The notes: generated by a model from the sequence alone, not told the origin. A DNA stretch of 64,000 bases from Crambe crambe (GCA_963924555.1 OZ004590.1:4518001-4582000), one strand, 5' to 3'. Shown: positions 1 to 17,953, counted from the first letter of the stretch. Made by a program: numbers and translations.

Positions 1-80
1 ATAATATTGTAGTGGTTATGAGCAGAGGTGCTAGCTAACTCAGCGGTTGTCAGTAAGTCGCTGCGGGGTTGCTATGCATG

Positions 81-240
81 ATCTAAATAAGTTAGACAAC
101 TCAACCAATGGGATATAAGTTATTTAGACACCCTCAGGCCCTTAGTAGCACCCTTGCTGTGCTCGGGATGCTACAGCCTTGGGCCTTCAGATGTCTAAAT
201 AACTTATATCCCTTGGTCTTATTGTCTAACTTATATTTAG
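81..240. mobile_element. Palindromic MITE-like element 1
   Basis: Two arms are inverted copies of each other. The left arm (about 81-137) runs through TAAGTTAGACAA and GGGATATAAGTTATTTAGACA; the right arm (about 170-240) carries the reverse complement of both blocks. The middle is a short unpaired loop and no protein is encoded. This is the usual form of a non-autonomous DNA transposon (MITE). Family not recognised. Confidence 0.65.
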
Positions 241-1142
241 CTACACTTTGACTTCAGCTTAGAAGAAAAAAATTTTTGAGTCTCTTCGCAATAAAGAATC
301 ACAGTATCCACAATGTAGGCAGCTATCATAGTTATACAAACACAGTATCATGCATTGATATGACTTCTAAACTGTAGTTAGCACCCACCCATACACTAAT
401 TATATAGCTACACATAAAAGAATGAATGTGTGCATCAATGAATGATGATGTTTATAAATTAATAACCTATATTATACATAGCTGAATAGACAGCATAAAC
501 AATCACCTCGTGCATAATGTAGTTTTATGGCTGCTGTTGCTCTTATTTTGTGTGATTACTTATTTCATGCAATGGATAACTGGCTGCATGAAGTTTGTTT
601 GTAGCTGTCTAAACTTCACATGAGGGGATCTGTGATGAACTAGAGCCATATACTTTTATGAGAGCAATTAATTGTAGCTATAGCTAGTCACAATGTTGCA
701 CTTAAAAAACAGAAGAATTATAATATGCACACTAAAATGTCCCAATAGCTACACACACTATAATAGGTGTGCAACGCACACTAAATAGTCAGGGTTGTAA
801 CACGCTGTGTGTGATCAGCTACCCTAGGGGTATCTGATCACAAACAGCATAGGGGAGGGTGTACGGGGGATGTGTGCAAACCAGGTAGCTAATATTGTAC
901 CACAACTCCATGGATGTACACACACTCTCAGCAGTGAAGCAAGTAGGTCTGATTGTAACAATTTGACTATGTGACAATGCTGATAGCTATATATGTGGCC
1001 AAAAATTATCTGCATAAAATCATCTAAATTCCTGTATCTAGCTAGCTTAGTGTATTCAACATGCAGGTTATTAGTGAACATAATCTCTATCAGACTAGCT
1101 GTATAGCTATACTCTAGGTACTTATTTTTTCAAGTAACTCAC

Positions 1143-1197
1143 ATGGTTGACTTTGTACAGGCACTAGAAGAATCAGTAATGTCAGTATTATCAACAT
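1143..1197 (-). CDS. Signal-peptide first exon of a probable receptor paralogue (partial)
   Basis: Read on the minus strand, an ATG at 1197-1195 opens MLIILTLLILLVPVQSQP and stops at a GTGAGT donor at 1142. It matches in sequence, reading phase and donor context the first exon of the Ig/FN3 receptor at 7669-7729 (which ends VPDGVQSQP at the same splice position). The hydrophobic run followed by small/polar residues is a typical signal peptide. No following exon was recognised in 1-1142, so the rest of the gene is probably off the left edge, or this is a stray duplicated exon. Confidence 0.4.
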
Positions 1198-2126
1198 AAT
1201 CAGTTTCTGCATCCTAAAACTGCACCTTACAAGGATTGCTTCATAGAACTCACTACAGTTATTATATACACTGCTGGGTCAATATGAACTTTGACCTTCA
1301 ATTTTGCAAGCTTTCAAAGTGGTGCATATCTATACAACTTCTCTTCCCAAGAGTATCTAGATGCTTTATTATGAATGGAATATTATCATTACAGGGTTAC
1401 ATTGTAACATGCTGGCTGAAGATTAGAGGTCAAGTATGCTGATGATATGAAGCAATCACAATAGTAATGTTTGAGATCGAAGGGAATACCTCTTGGATTT
1501 GACTACTGTTTAAATCTGCAGAGTACTAGTAATTAACAATACAGGGTCTTAGAGGATGAACATATTATAGCCACAGGCTGTGGTTTGTCCATCCTCTAGC
1601 TATAAGTCTTGACATCAGCTATGGTGATTTCAGAAAGAGATTTTCTCAAAATACTTTTTCAGGGGAGACCAGTCACTCCACCATCTCAGCAACAAATCTG
1701 GATGAGATAGGCTATGCATGCATCATGCTGTTAATTCTACAGTCTATCCATTATGGAGCTTAATTCTTTCTTTGCACTGGGTGTTAACATGCACAGTGTC
1801 AATGGATAGGACTATAGTGCATGGTTATATAGGATAGCTTGAAACATAGCATGAATATTGAATGATAACTTTGAATGTGCCTGGATTGGGTAACACTGCA
1901 TGCATGGCTGAAGGTTAGAAGTCTGCTAAAATAATGGCATTTCAGAGCTGGACATTATTTCTAATAGCTTAGATGATTCAAAAAGTACAGTAGCTACCAT
2001 GAATCTAAATACGTATGTAGAAAATTCAGAATAAAATTAAACTAACAACATAACAGCTAATGGTAAATGCATTCACACCAGTTGGCTAATAACTACTACA
2101 TAATAATGACTGACTAGGATCTTAAA
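1198..2126. other. Intergenic, no gene recognised
   Basis: No exon with family similarity and splice sites was seen here on either strand. It contains a small imperfect hairpin around 1550-1605, built on AGAGGATG/CATCCTCT. The right end is the 3' flank of the receptor gene that ends at 2127. Confidence 0.5.
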
Positions 2127-5100
2127 CTATGCATTGTCATACACTCCTTCAGAATTAGCTGATGGAGGAACTTCATGAGGTGGTTGTGCTGCTGTGACTT
2201 GCCCATAGGCCATACATGCATTCATTTCCAATTTTTCACCACTATAATAAATAGAAATCTGATAACTGAAAGAAAATTTGAGTGCAGTAAAATTCTATCT
2301 CATTCTGCTAACACCTTATGAATTATTATTTGACCTTGTTATTGCACTTGCATAGATGTGTTCTGCATTATTCACTTCCCTAAAATATGAAGTTATAAGC
2401 TATTATCAATAATTATGATTCATGCATGGAGGTTATACTCACTTTTTCTTGTAATGCTTTTTGCATACATAGAGTATTATGAACCAAATAGTGTTATTCA
2501 ATACGAGAACCGAAAGGATTGACACAACCACAGCTATGGCGATGTCTCTTCCACGTGTTTCAGCTGTAAACACATAAATAGTAAATCAGCTGACATAGGA
2601 CACAGAAGCCACAGAAATCTATATACATGTACCAGTATGGCTTGTTACTCACCAGAAAGATTACAAGGTCTCCTGAGTGACACTTCAGATCTCTGTCCCA
2701 TGACTCTCACATCTCCATACAACAAGGCAACACCTGCCACTTGAAATTGATAGTCCACATCACTCAACAAATTACCAATCACAACAGAGTTCTGAGAGGT
2801 GGCAGTTACGGACTGTTCATTCCTCTTGCTCCCAGTAGCACTGTAGTAAACTGTGTAGTTGGTTATCTCCATAATGTCAATTCTGTCCCATGACACTCGA
2901 ACTGAAGTAGAAGTCAATTCCTCCACTCGAACATTCATCACAACAGCTGCAAAAATTATGTATAACATAGGGTCAAGACAAATTTAAAGTGCCTCAGCCA
3001 CCTAGCTATATGTATCATAGCTAGCTATTGTAAAGGAACTCACGTGGTTCACTAAGTGTGACTGTATTCAAAGAAACAGCTTCTCCTTGTCCTACACTAG
3101 TGTAAGCTCTGACTGAAACAAACATTCTAGTCCCTGGAGTCAGTCTTGGGATAGTGAATATAGTGTTTGAAATTGTGATGCTGAACATGACAGGAGCACT
3201 GTCATTCACTGTGTAGGAGATCTCATAACGTAAAATGACTCCATTAGGATTCTGAGGGGCACCCCATATGATGTCTATGGAGGTGAACTTTGTTTTATTT
3301 CCTAAATCTGATACTGGACCTGGGACTACAAAAAAACAATTACTTCATATTTACTAATTGTGATGAATGTCATGCAGCCTTACTATCTTTAACTGTCTGA
3401 ATAGTAATGAGATCAGAGAAAGGTCCTGTGCCAATGCTATTGACTCCAGCTACTCGGAAGGTGTAGTTAGTGAAAGGAGTGAGTCCACTGGCAGTGAATC
3501 TCCTCTCATTCACCACCAGCACACCAGGAATTACACTTCCTCCCAATGATGAGAATTCCACAGTGTAATTAGTGATCATCCCATTACGTTCAATACACTC
3601 AATCTCATTCCAGGACACATTGACACTTCTAGCAGTCACTGAGAAAGTAATTCCTTGAGGAGCCGGAGATCCAGTGGGAACTTATACATTATAAGTCAAT
3701 TAATACTAAATATATATATTGAGTTTGACATACTGTACCTCCTGAGGTTGTGATGAATTCATGAGGAGTTGATGTCCTAGGTGTACCAAATGCTCTGGCA
3801 GTGACTGTGACAGTGTAGATACTGAATTCCTGGAGGTTAGTGAAACTCATTGAGGTAGTGGTGGTGGTTATTTGTCTGCTGTCTGTAATTGTTGGACACA
3901 ATTGTCGGTCACTGCCAGTCAGTCGCTGCAGGGAAATGGTGTAGTCATCTGCTGCTAGACTACCCTCAGGCTGGGACCAGGTAATGGTGACTGATGTGGC
4001 AGTTATTGATGATGATGTGATAGTTGGTGCTGAGAAGTCTGTATGTATCACTATGAAAAGTATTGAACATGCAAAAATATAAATCACCTTTCACAGTGAC
4101 CTCCACTGGTCCCACTATCTCACTAGGATAGTGCTGGGAATTCGTCCTCATACGAATACTGTGCACACCTGGCTGTAGTGTTAGGATGCGTGAAGTTGCA
4201 GAGGAAGTAACATCAATACCAGCACTGAAATCTATCATATCATTTGTTATCCGGTACCCCATACTAGGAGGAGGGGATGGTGCAGTCCAGGAGATCACGA
4301 CACTATTAATCCCATTCTGTCTGACCATAAGGTTAGTAGGAGCTGCACCTGCATGCATGACCAACTAACCTGACCAGCTACAGTTATTAGAGACCATTCA
4401 TACCATCACGAGTTCTACTAACTTTCTATATTGATATTGGAGGTGAGAGTGTTGGATGTGGCTCTATTGGAGACAGAGTACTGGTACACTCCAGGTAGCC
4501 TCCCAGTCACAGTCAGTGTGCTCCGATAGCGACTATTGTCATATGCACTCGGGTCAGTCACACCATTTACTCCAATGGAAATGCTGAATGAGTAATTATT
4601 AGTGATGGGTGCACCATTTCTTGTCCAAGTATAAGTTTCAGGAGGACCTCCTTCAGTATCACCAGCCAGAGTGAAGGATGGGGAGGCAGCCAAAAATGAA
4701 GATGATGTGATACTTACTACAAGTCTTGTAATAACACCACGTACTGAAGAAAACAAATCATTTCAGAGAATGCATATGATTATACCCAACTAAAATATCT
4801 GGTAAGTGGGAAATACCATTAAATCTGTTACTAATTTATATTTGTAGTCACTTCCACTATGAAAATAATGAAAATAGTGTAAAGGCTAATTACAAGTCTA
4901 AGAAAAGAAATTAATGCCCACCTAAACTGCTGACAAGGACAATTTTAGTCTTGTGTGCCAGACTAGGAAGGGACAGGGTCTCACACCCATATACATTGCA
5001 GCAACATAGTCATTCACAACCTCCCAGTTGTTGAGGTAAGCTTCTTTCGTAATCTTATGTAAAGACAAATTAACTCACCTGTCCTACCATTTCTTTGATA

Positions 5101-7729
5101 AAATCCCACAGGAACTGCTGTTGAAATGTCATCATTCCGTCGACAAGTAAACAATCCATTAAAAAACCTTTGTTCTGAAACATCCACATCAATTGCATTT
5201 CTCCCATCATTGACAATTTGGGCCATGGTGCTTCCACTTGGTATTATCTGGTAGATGAGCCTCTGTAAATTAACATCAAATGCATTTGTTAAGCCGTCTC
5301 CTGGATGCCAAGCAATAGGGCCAACTGTAGAGCTGCATAGTAGACCACGAGGACCATTAGGATTACTGAGTGTTGGTGGAGAGGAATACATAACAGTTTG
5401 AACCTCATCATGATATATCAGTGTTGGAATGCCTGTGATGTTATTTCCTCTCCAAGTAACAGTCACTGCATTGAAAGAATGATAATAAATCACCTATGCA
5501 ATGATGATGATTATTAACATAGTAAGACCTCCAGGGGGACACCATGCAGTTCCATCCTAAGCCAGTTCAGTGAATTTAATGAGAAATGACTAGCTGTGGG
5601 CCAAGAGTAAATCAGGGGAGGGGAAAGCAGGTTTCTCATAAACATGAACAATATTCCATTGTTAATTCTTTTAATTTCTAAACACATGGTCACTCTACAT
5701 GATCGAGTGCTACTATAGCATAAACCAACCTACAGCTATAATTTCCATCTTCATAGCTACTATCACAGTAAGTTAGCTAGCTATAATAGAGTAAGTATAA
5801 GCTTATGCATATCATGAGAAACTAGAGCTACAACTGACAGATCCATGCATGCTACCTATACAATATGCATGTGCTCTAATTAATGAGGCCACATCACAGG
5901 GCATGTAAATATCCCATAAGGAAAGACACAGTCTTTATGGAGATGCATGGTATAAAGTCTGCATTCTAAGCTTAACCTAGTGTATTAGCTATTGTGACTT
6001 GTCAGTTACAGTCAGTCTTAGCAATACACTCTAGCTAGCTCTTTGAGACAGCTGGCAATATCCATCTATATAAAAGCTATAGCTTATAGCTACAGCAAAA
6101 AGTGATTGATACTTCATGGCTAGGAGACTCACTAGTCTCGCTAGCCAGACTCCTTTTCCCCCTCACTATACTTTGCACACAAATTACCACATGGAAGAGA
6201 CACGCTCCATCCTCGTGATTGTCAGCCCTTTTATCACGTGCATCTCTGACCGCATCAGAGGGTCCTCTATTACACCAGACTCCTTTTCCCCTCTTCTTTC
6301 TCTCTTCCTCCCTTCCTTCTGCGCGCGTGTGCAGGTAAATGCATGTGTGTGTAGCACGCACGATGAGACCTTTTTTGAATACTAAGAACAATTCGAGGCA
6401 GATCTCTTTGGAGTAGTGAGGGTCTGGCTACGCGAGACGAGTGAGTGCATAGCCTGCTTGTTCAGTGTGGAGGCACTTATTTCACTAGGTGGTTGTTTGT
6501 CGACAATCAACCGCCTATGTACAAGAATAAAATTTGAAATAGCGTGTCAAATTCGCGGAGAAGAATTTTATGTGACAACAGTCATGTGACTGATTGGTTC
6601 TGCCTACATTCCTGCAGCTCAGGAATCCAGAAAACCTGTCAGACTCCTTTTCCCTTCTTCTTTCTTTCTTCTTCCCTTCCTTGGGACACTCTTACTACAA
6701 ATGATGATATCTCTGCAACCGCTTTAGCTATAAACAAACTTTAAGTTGCACGAGATAGAGCAACTTTTCTAGTCCCAGGCTGAGCTAAAGATGATGGGTC
6801 TTGCTTATTAATTAATTGGCTACAATTTGCCCATGTGTAGTATGCAGAAATCCCTTTCTGGGACACTGCATTTCCATGCAATTTTGACGAAGCTTAAACA
6901 GTGCGCTATACATGTTTTGCTGACTGATCACTTTTTTAAAACACAGAGATCATTATGCAACATTATCTTAGCTAGTGAGTAGAATATTGATAAATCAGTT
7001 AGAGTAAGTTTGAAGTTAGTAAGTTTTTTCTTGCGGTCTTGTAATAGTGATTCCGGAAGCTAGACCTGCCCACATATAACTAGCTCTATCTCAAAGATCA
7101 ATCAACACATGAACGCTTAACTCGTATCCAGCAGCAGCTTAATAAATGTACTAACTACTCAAACACCAAATGAACCAGTGTGTTATGTTCACAGTTAGCG
7201 CCGTTGATTTTTAGTTCTATGGAGATTTATATAGGGAAAACGGTAAATCTGTATAACATCTATGTGCTTCACCTGTTCCTTGGTTAACCCACACCAGCAG
7301 GTAGGCCTTGTTATAAGCTAGCTAGTGATATCTAAACATCAAGCGCTTCTATAACCGTCAGGCTGCGCTGGCCGGCCAAAGTTTCAGGAAATGTATGGCT
7401 TCCGGAATCGCTACTTGTAAATCAGCAGAGTGTTTAGGGCTGCTTATTACCAACAGAGTAACCAAAGCACTCTAGACTGGCTTCAGAGAGAGACAAAGCA
7501 TAAATGCTTTAGCTATGTGTGCAAAATATGCTCTTGGAACTCTCAAAGAAATATAACTTCAGTGACCCAAGTTACCCCGTGTCCCAAGTCACCCCACTTT
7601 ACCTTACTGTGTGTGTGCAGAGTATAGTGAGGGGGAAAGGAGTCTGGCTAGCGAGACTAGAAACTCACATGGTTGACTTTGTACACCATCAGGAACGAAG
7701 AAGATCACTATTGCAAGAACGGAGATCAT
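2127..7729 (-). CDS. Ig/FN3 single-pass membrane receptor, complete
   Basis: Ten exons on the minus strand close in one frame: 7669-7729, 5079-5465, 4423-4743, 4088-4348, 3739-4038, 3384-3680, 3044-3325, 2653-2946, 2443-2563, 2127-2241, giving about 812 residues. Order: signal peptide (1-20); Ig-like module with a Cys pair (LLCSS...LFTCRR, about 21-149); a second Ig-like module with YQYSV where YxC is usual, so no disulfide (150-256); five FN3 modules, one per exon (257-734), with W/Y core positions; one TM helix (about 742-765); and a short tail with MAYGQV and VYDNA tyrosine motifs. Every exon from Ig1 to FN3-5 begins and ends in phase 1. The Tyr motifs suggest SH2/PTB or endocytic adaptor binding, but no kinase or phosphatase domain is present. 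It is probably an adhesion or recognition receptor; the ligand is unknown. Confidence 0.8.
6128..7660. mobile_element. Nested TIR elements in receptor intron 1
   Basis: The left end (6128 onward) reads GTCTCGCTAGCCAGACTCC followed by a pyrimidine-rich run and CCCTCACTATAC. The right end (7618-7660) is its near-perfect reverse complement. A second inverted end, GTCTGGCTACGCGAGAC, lies at 6422-6440, and further copies of CAGACTCCTTTTCCC occur near 6270 and 6640. This fits a short MITE (6128-6441) lying beside or inside a longer element or cluster. No transposase was recognised. The right end stops about 8 bp short of the splice donor of receptor exon 1. Confidence 0.6.
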
Positions 7730-8898
7730 CGTTAGGTTCTTTATCAACTCTACCGTATAATTATAGCTACCCTTAATATGGTCCGATGAAACTACTTATT
7801 AGCTACACCATAGATATGAATATGCAATGCAGCTCAGGTGTATAGCTCCGATTATTATGATTAACGATCGTATGATTAACCATTACACCGATTTGCAGGT
7901 CGGTTGTCACAAAAAAGGGTCGTCAAATTTCACGCATGCGTGTTCATCCCAATTCAAAACCAATAGAATTCAACACGCATGCGTGTAAATTGACGACCTT
8001 TTTTTGTGACAACCGACGTACCTGCAAATCGGTGTATCTATATCTATATATATCTATGGATTAACGTTTTAGTCTGGCGTAGTCGACCCTTTACCATATT
8101 TCCCCAATAAAGTGTGTATACTACAATTCCTGGCTTCTTTGCTGCCACACTGTGCGTTGTTAGTATACGCCAGCTGTTCACCAAATAGCTGAGTCTGTAC
8201 AAGTATATCACATGAATCTAGGTAGTACTCTTTCCTGGGAGGGTCTTGCAATGAAATTATTGGAAGTAATTTTGTGAAAAAAGGCATCACATTAAGTTCA
8301 CATGAACAAAATAAAATTTGCAGGCACAGCAGGAATGATGCATCTTAGCACTATCAATTCATGGTGAAATGTATTAGCACTAAAACAGCATCAAGAGCTC
8401 TTCAACTGAGGGAGGAACTTAAACTAAATAATGGGTGCATGGGTTGCACCCGTAGGCCCTATCCCAAAATCCCCACAGCACATTATATAGCTGTAAATAT
8501 TATGCAGTGTCTTTAGGGAAAGGTTGGCCATAACTGGAGGCTATTCAAAAAGAAGTCACGAATGTTTACACTGCACCGCCAATGCCAATGGGATGGAATG
8601 TCACGAAGACAGCTAGCTACAGTAGGTGACATGTGGTGGGTGTATATCAAATTAGTGGTTGGTGGCATGAGGTAAAAGTAAGATTGACAGATATATCAGT
8701 CTCCAATTGATAATTAGGTCAATTCACATCATTCGTAGCTAACACAATAATGAGGTTTGTGGAGTGTCATGTTTCCCTGTAGATATCAATGGGACATAGC
8801 ATGTATGAAATTACTACTACCTTACATGGTTTAATTAATGTCAACCATGGATGGTTACTTTGTTTGAAAGAGGTGTGTCTTCACTGCATTTAGCAGAA
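7730..8898. other. Intergenic between receptor and MCM5, with a MITE
   Basis: This stretch holds the 5' flank of the minus-strand receptor and the 3' flank of MCM5. It contains the TA-flanked palindromic element at 7886-8034 and a dispersed repeat fragment (GACCCTTTACCATATTTCCC, about 8086-8106) that recurs at 10047. No gene was recognised; the ORF at 8069-8290 overlaps the repeat fragment and resembles no known family. Confidence 0.5.
7886..8034. mobile_element. TA-flanked palindromic MITE 2
   Basis: The element starts CACCGATTTGCAGGTCGG and ends with the inverse CCTGCAAATCGGTG, flanked on both sides by TA. The inverted arms are about 60 bp and include CACGCATGCGTG in each arm. Total length is about 149 bp. 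TA target-site duplication and terminal inverted repeats are what Tc1/mariner-derived MITEs show. Confidence 0.75.
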
Positions 8899-14691
<5,793 letters not shown>

Positions 14692-14886
14692 TGTTGTAGT
14701 ATCAAGAGCTCCCGGTAGTAGTATCGCCCACCAAATCTTTCCCGCCAAAACACCGCCACGCACGTGATCACCCACGTGGCATGAAATGTTTCATTGTTGT
14801 GGTGCAATTATAGGGATAGTACTTATAAATGCAAGTCTTGACTCTGAGTTCTGATTGCATGCACGCTAGCACTGGCTGTATCAAGA
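14692..14886. promoter_or_regulatory. Bidirectional MCM5/LRRC47 promoter with E2F site and E-boxes
   Basis: Only 195 bp separate the two start codons. The interval holds TTTCCCGCCAAAA at 14738-14750, a full match to the classic palindromic E2F consensus, 47 bp upstream of the MCM5 ATG, and two CACGTG E-boxes at 14761-14766 and 14773-14778. E2F control of MCM genes at G1/S is established in animals; use of this particular site is inferred. Confidence 0.65.
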
Positions 14887-17649
14887 ATGGCTGGAGTTTT
14901 TACCTCTGCCGCTAAAACAGGAAAGTGTGAGCTGGTGATCAAGAAAGAATCGTCTTCAGAAGAGTCCTCAGCTATCGAATCTGGTGAATATGCAGACCTG
15001 TTTAAAGTGATTACTCTCAACCATCTCCAGATTACAGGTTTTTCCAGTCTGACCTCTCTCCCTCCCGATATCGGGCGTTTAGACGGACTCCTTCAACTTA
15101 TTCTCACCCAAAACGACCTCACCACCCTCCCAAATGAAATAGCAAGTCTCTCCAAACTGAAACACTTGGACATTTCACAGAACAAGATCTCCAGCGTACC
15201 TGCCTCCCTGTATAACCTTCACTCCTTGCAGACTCTCATAGCCAGTCACAATGCTCTTACAGATGACTCCTTCACTGCAGACAAAGCCTTAAGCAGTGCT
15301 CTTCCAAATTTGCACCATGTGGATCTTCTTGATAACAAGCTGACTAAACTGCCAGATTTTGTATACAGCACTCACCCAATCCAAGAGCTAATTGCATCTG
15401 ATAATGCCATAGAAACCATAGAACCTGGCATTGGACTATTGACAGGCCTCAAGCATATTGATCTCAAGCGGAACAAATTGACTTCCCTTCCTTATGAGCT
15501 TTCCACCTGTTCTAAGTTGCGTGTGATGAAGTTCGAAGATAACCCACTCTCTGATCGTCGCTTGCTGAAGTTGGTAGCCCAGCACGGCGCAAGTAAACCT
15601 AAGGCCGTTTTGGATTACCTTGCCAGTCACACCCCCAAGGCAGAGGGGCAAGCATCCAAGGGTAAAAAAGGAAAATCAAAAACAAAGTCACCACGTGTGT
15701 CCGAAATGCTAGACGCTGATGATGATGATGTGGAGTTTGTGAGTGATAAGACTCGGATTCAAATTGTTCGACCCTCGCAATACGTGGAGGTGAAGGCTTC
15801 GGCCAGTGCTAGGAGTGTGCGACCATATCTTGTGTGTGCTGTCATCAGAGGAGTGAACCTGGCAGATGAAGTGGCTTACAAGGAATTCATCTCACTGCAA
15901 GTATGTGTCTAAGAATAATTAAGGGGCCTCATTCTAGTTTGAACAACTCTTTAGTAGTACAGCAGAGAGTGTGCCCCTCCCCCTTCTTGCGCCTGGAAAT
16001 AGCCACATCCCTATGCACGGAATAGCATGAAAATAACACTAGATGACAGTGTATCCCCTGAGGAAGAGCACCAGGCCAAAACATCGGATATGATAAGAAT
16101 TTTCAAGCTAGTATCTAGAGAAATTTTACATCGTTTTTAGCACTAGTTGTGCATAATTATGCAAGTACCCAGACTCTGACCAGAACTAAGTCAATGAGTA
16201 GACAATACTTGCTGCCATAATAGGGTAGCCAATAACGGGTATTTTGTAGTATCAATAATAGTTCTGATGACTGCCCAGATTTACTCTATACAGAAAGGGT
16301 ATCTCCTCTGACAAGGGTGTGGCCATGTCAAGATAAGTGCATGCATAATCCACACTGCTGTTCTTCTGCATGTACAATATGAATTCAAGCCAATTATCAA
16401 AATTCCTATCAAAGGCTATGTAATAGGCTTACAATCTCTTCTGATTCGAGAGATGTATAACACCGAGAAACCTGTCTCATCAGGCCACCCTGTAATGAGA
16501 CCACCTCTTTATTAAGGCCACTTGCAATGTCCCAACAGCATGTATTCTTGACTCATAAGTGGTAGTAAGTAACTGCACTGTCATTTTGAATCTTACACAG
16601 ACCAAACTTCATGACACAGTATGTAAGAGAAGGCGTGCGGCCACTATAGCCACTCACAACCTGGACCACATTACCCCTCCTCTGCGTTACAGCTGTGAGC
16701 CAGCCGACTCTATCACCCTCACTCCTCTAAACTGGACTTCTCCCCTGACTGCCAGAAAGTTCATCCGCCATCTTGAGGCTAACAAGCAGGAGAAAAGGGG
16801 AGGAGGAGGGGGAGGAGGCAAGAAGGGACAAGCAACAGCAGCGAAACAAGATCCAACAGCAGCTGCTCTCAGCAAGTAAGACACTACAGTAATGTATTTC
16901 ATACAAAAGCTTAAAGATTGCTGCATTGAAAAGTTATCAATACAGTGGAAGGGATCAGCCACTTGGTCCTTTGTAGAGAGGTTGTCCTTTTCTCGGAGGA
17001 AAGGGGCCCAAAAGAGCATGCTTTGTTAGGAGGTTGTCCTCATCTTGGCGGGTCCTTTAACAGAGGGTCCACTGTACTACTCTCAATATTAAATTTCTGC
17101 ATTGCATCATAATTATCATGTAGCAATTCGATGACTTGTGAATTGTTTTCGCATTATTTCTGTAGGTATCTCCAGTTTGTTGATGCAGAAGCAATGGTGT
17201 TCCTCCAAGACACAACTGAAACCGTTATCTCACTGCCACCCCTTACTAATTGTGAAGTGTCCAAGGTACGTGATACCCTTACTGAATGAATCTCCTGCAA
17301 TCTATCTGAAGATATCACACACTCTGTATATTATCATGTAGTTTGTAGTGTTGATGACCATTTACCAGTTTGTGTACTGTTGACAGCCATTAGCATAATC
17401 CCTCTCCAGATTGACTCTACTACCACTGAGCTCTTCCTGGAAGTCACTTCCTCGGACAGCCTGGCCTCCTGCAAGAAGGTGATGGACAGTTTGGTGTGTG
17501 GGATGAGTGAGAAGGGACTTGGTGTGCGAGACTGTGTGCTGAGGGTGGAGCAAGTGAAAGTGGTGGATGAGACTGGACAGCTCCTAGTCATGTATCCTTC
17601 CAGGACTGATCTCCTAGAAACTACTTCTCAGATCATTAGGCCTCAATAG
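14887..17649 (+). CDS. LRRC47: LRRC47-like protein (LRR plus B3/B4 domain)
   Basis: Four exons (14887-15900, 16601-16875, 17166-17265, 17410-17649) give about 542 residues. The N-terminal half is leucine-rich repeats of the LxxLxLxxNxL type. A Lys-rich linker leads to a region that follows human LRRC47 closely: RPYLVCAVIRGV, TKLHDTVCKRRRAATIATH, then FVDAEAMV and TTELFLEVTSSDS near the end. In LRRC47 this C-terminal part is the B3/B4 fold shared with the beta subunit of phenylalanyl-tRNA synthetase, so an RNA-related role is possible, but the function is poorly known. Exon 2 ends in a low-complexity Gly/Lys stretch. The gene is head-to-head with MCM5 and tail-to-tail with BCKDHA. Confidence 0.9.
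16943..17074. mobile_element. CAGTGGAA-family MITE, copy 1
   Basis: Starts CAGTGGAAGGGATCAGCC, ends GGTCCACTG, and is flanked by TA on both sides. Its interior (CCTTTGTAGAGAGGTTGTCC) recurs in the copies at 31026, 36146 and 56913. It lies in LRRC47 intron 2. Confidence 0.65.
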
Positions 17650-17953
17650 AAAGTTTTATGATTTTTCTCATCGGACTGTATAATTAATTTATGTTCGTCT
17701 TATAAGAGACCAGTCAGACCACTTCCCTACTTATTCCTGCCGGCCCATAGATGGTATGGTAGTCCCAATGATGGACCTGGACACGCTATATACAAAGGAC
17801 AGCCTCCACAGTCACTTTACCTCGACCAAGGAGCACATACAAGATGGTCCTACATACAGTTGGCATCCTTGATTGCAATTGAATGACTACATATTATATT
17901 GTCATACAAAATAATAAATAAAAACCTGGTTATCTCTACATCAGTGCAGACTG
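17650..17953. other. Tail-to-tail spacer, LRRC47/BCKDHA
   Basis: This 304-bp gap between two converging stop codons holds both 3' UTRs. AATAAATAAA-type sequence near 17911-17921 could serve as a polyadenylation signal for LRRC47. No other feature was recognised. Confidence 0.5.

Noticed and set aside
6077-6391. Open frames on both strands at 6077-6391
   Set aside because: They fall inside the TIR element and its low-complexity pyrimidine run; no codon pattern or family supports a gene.
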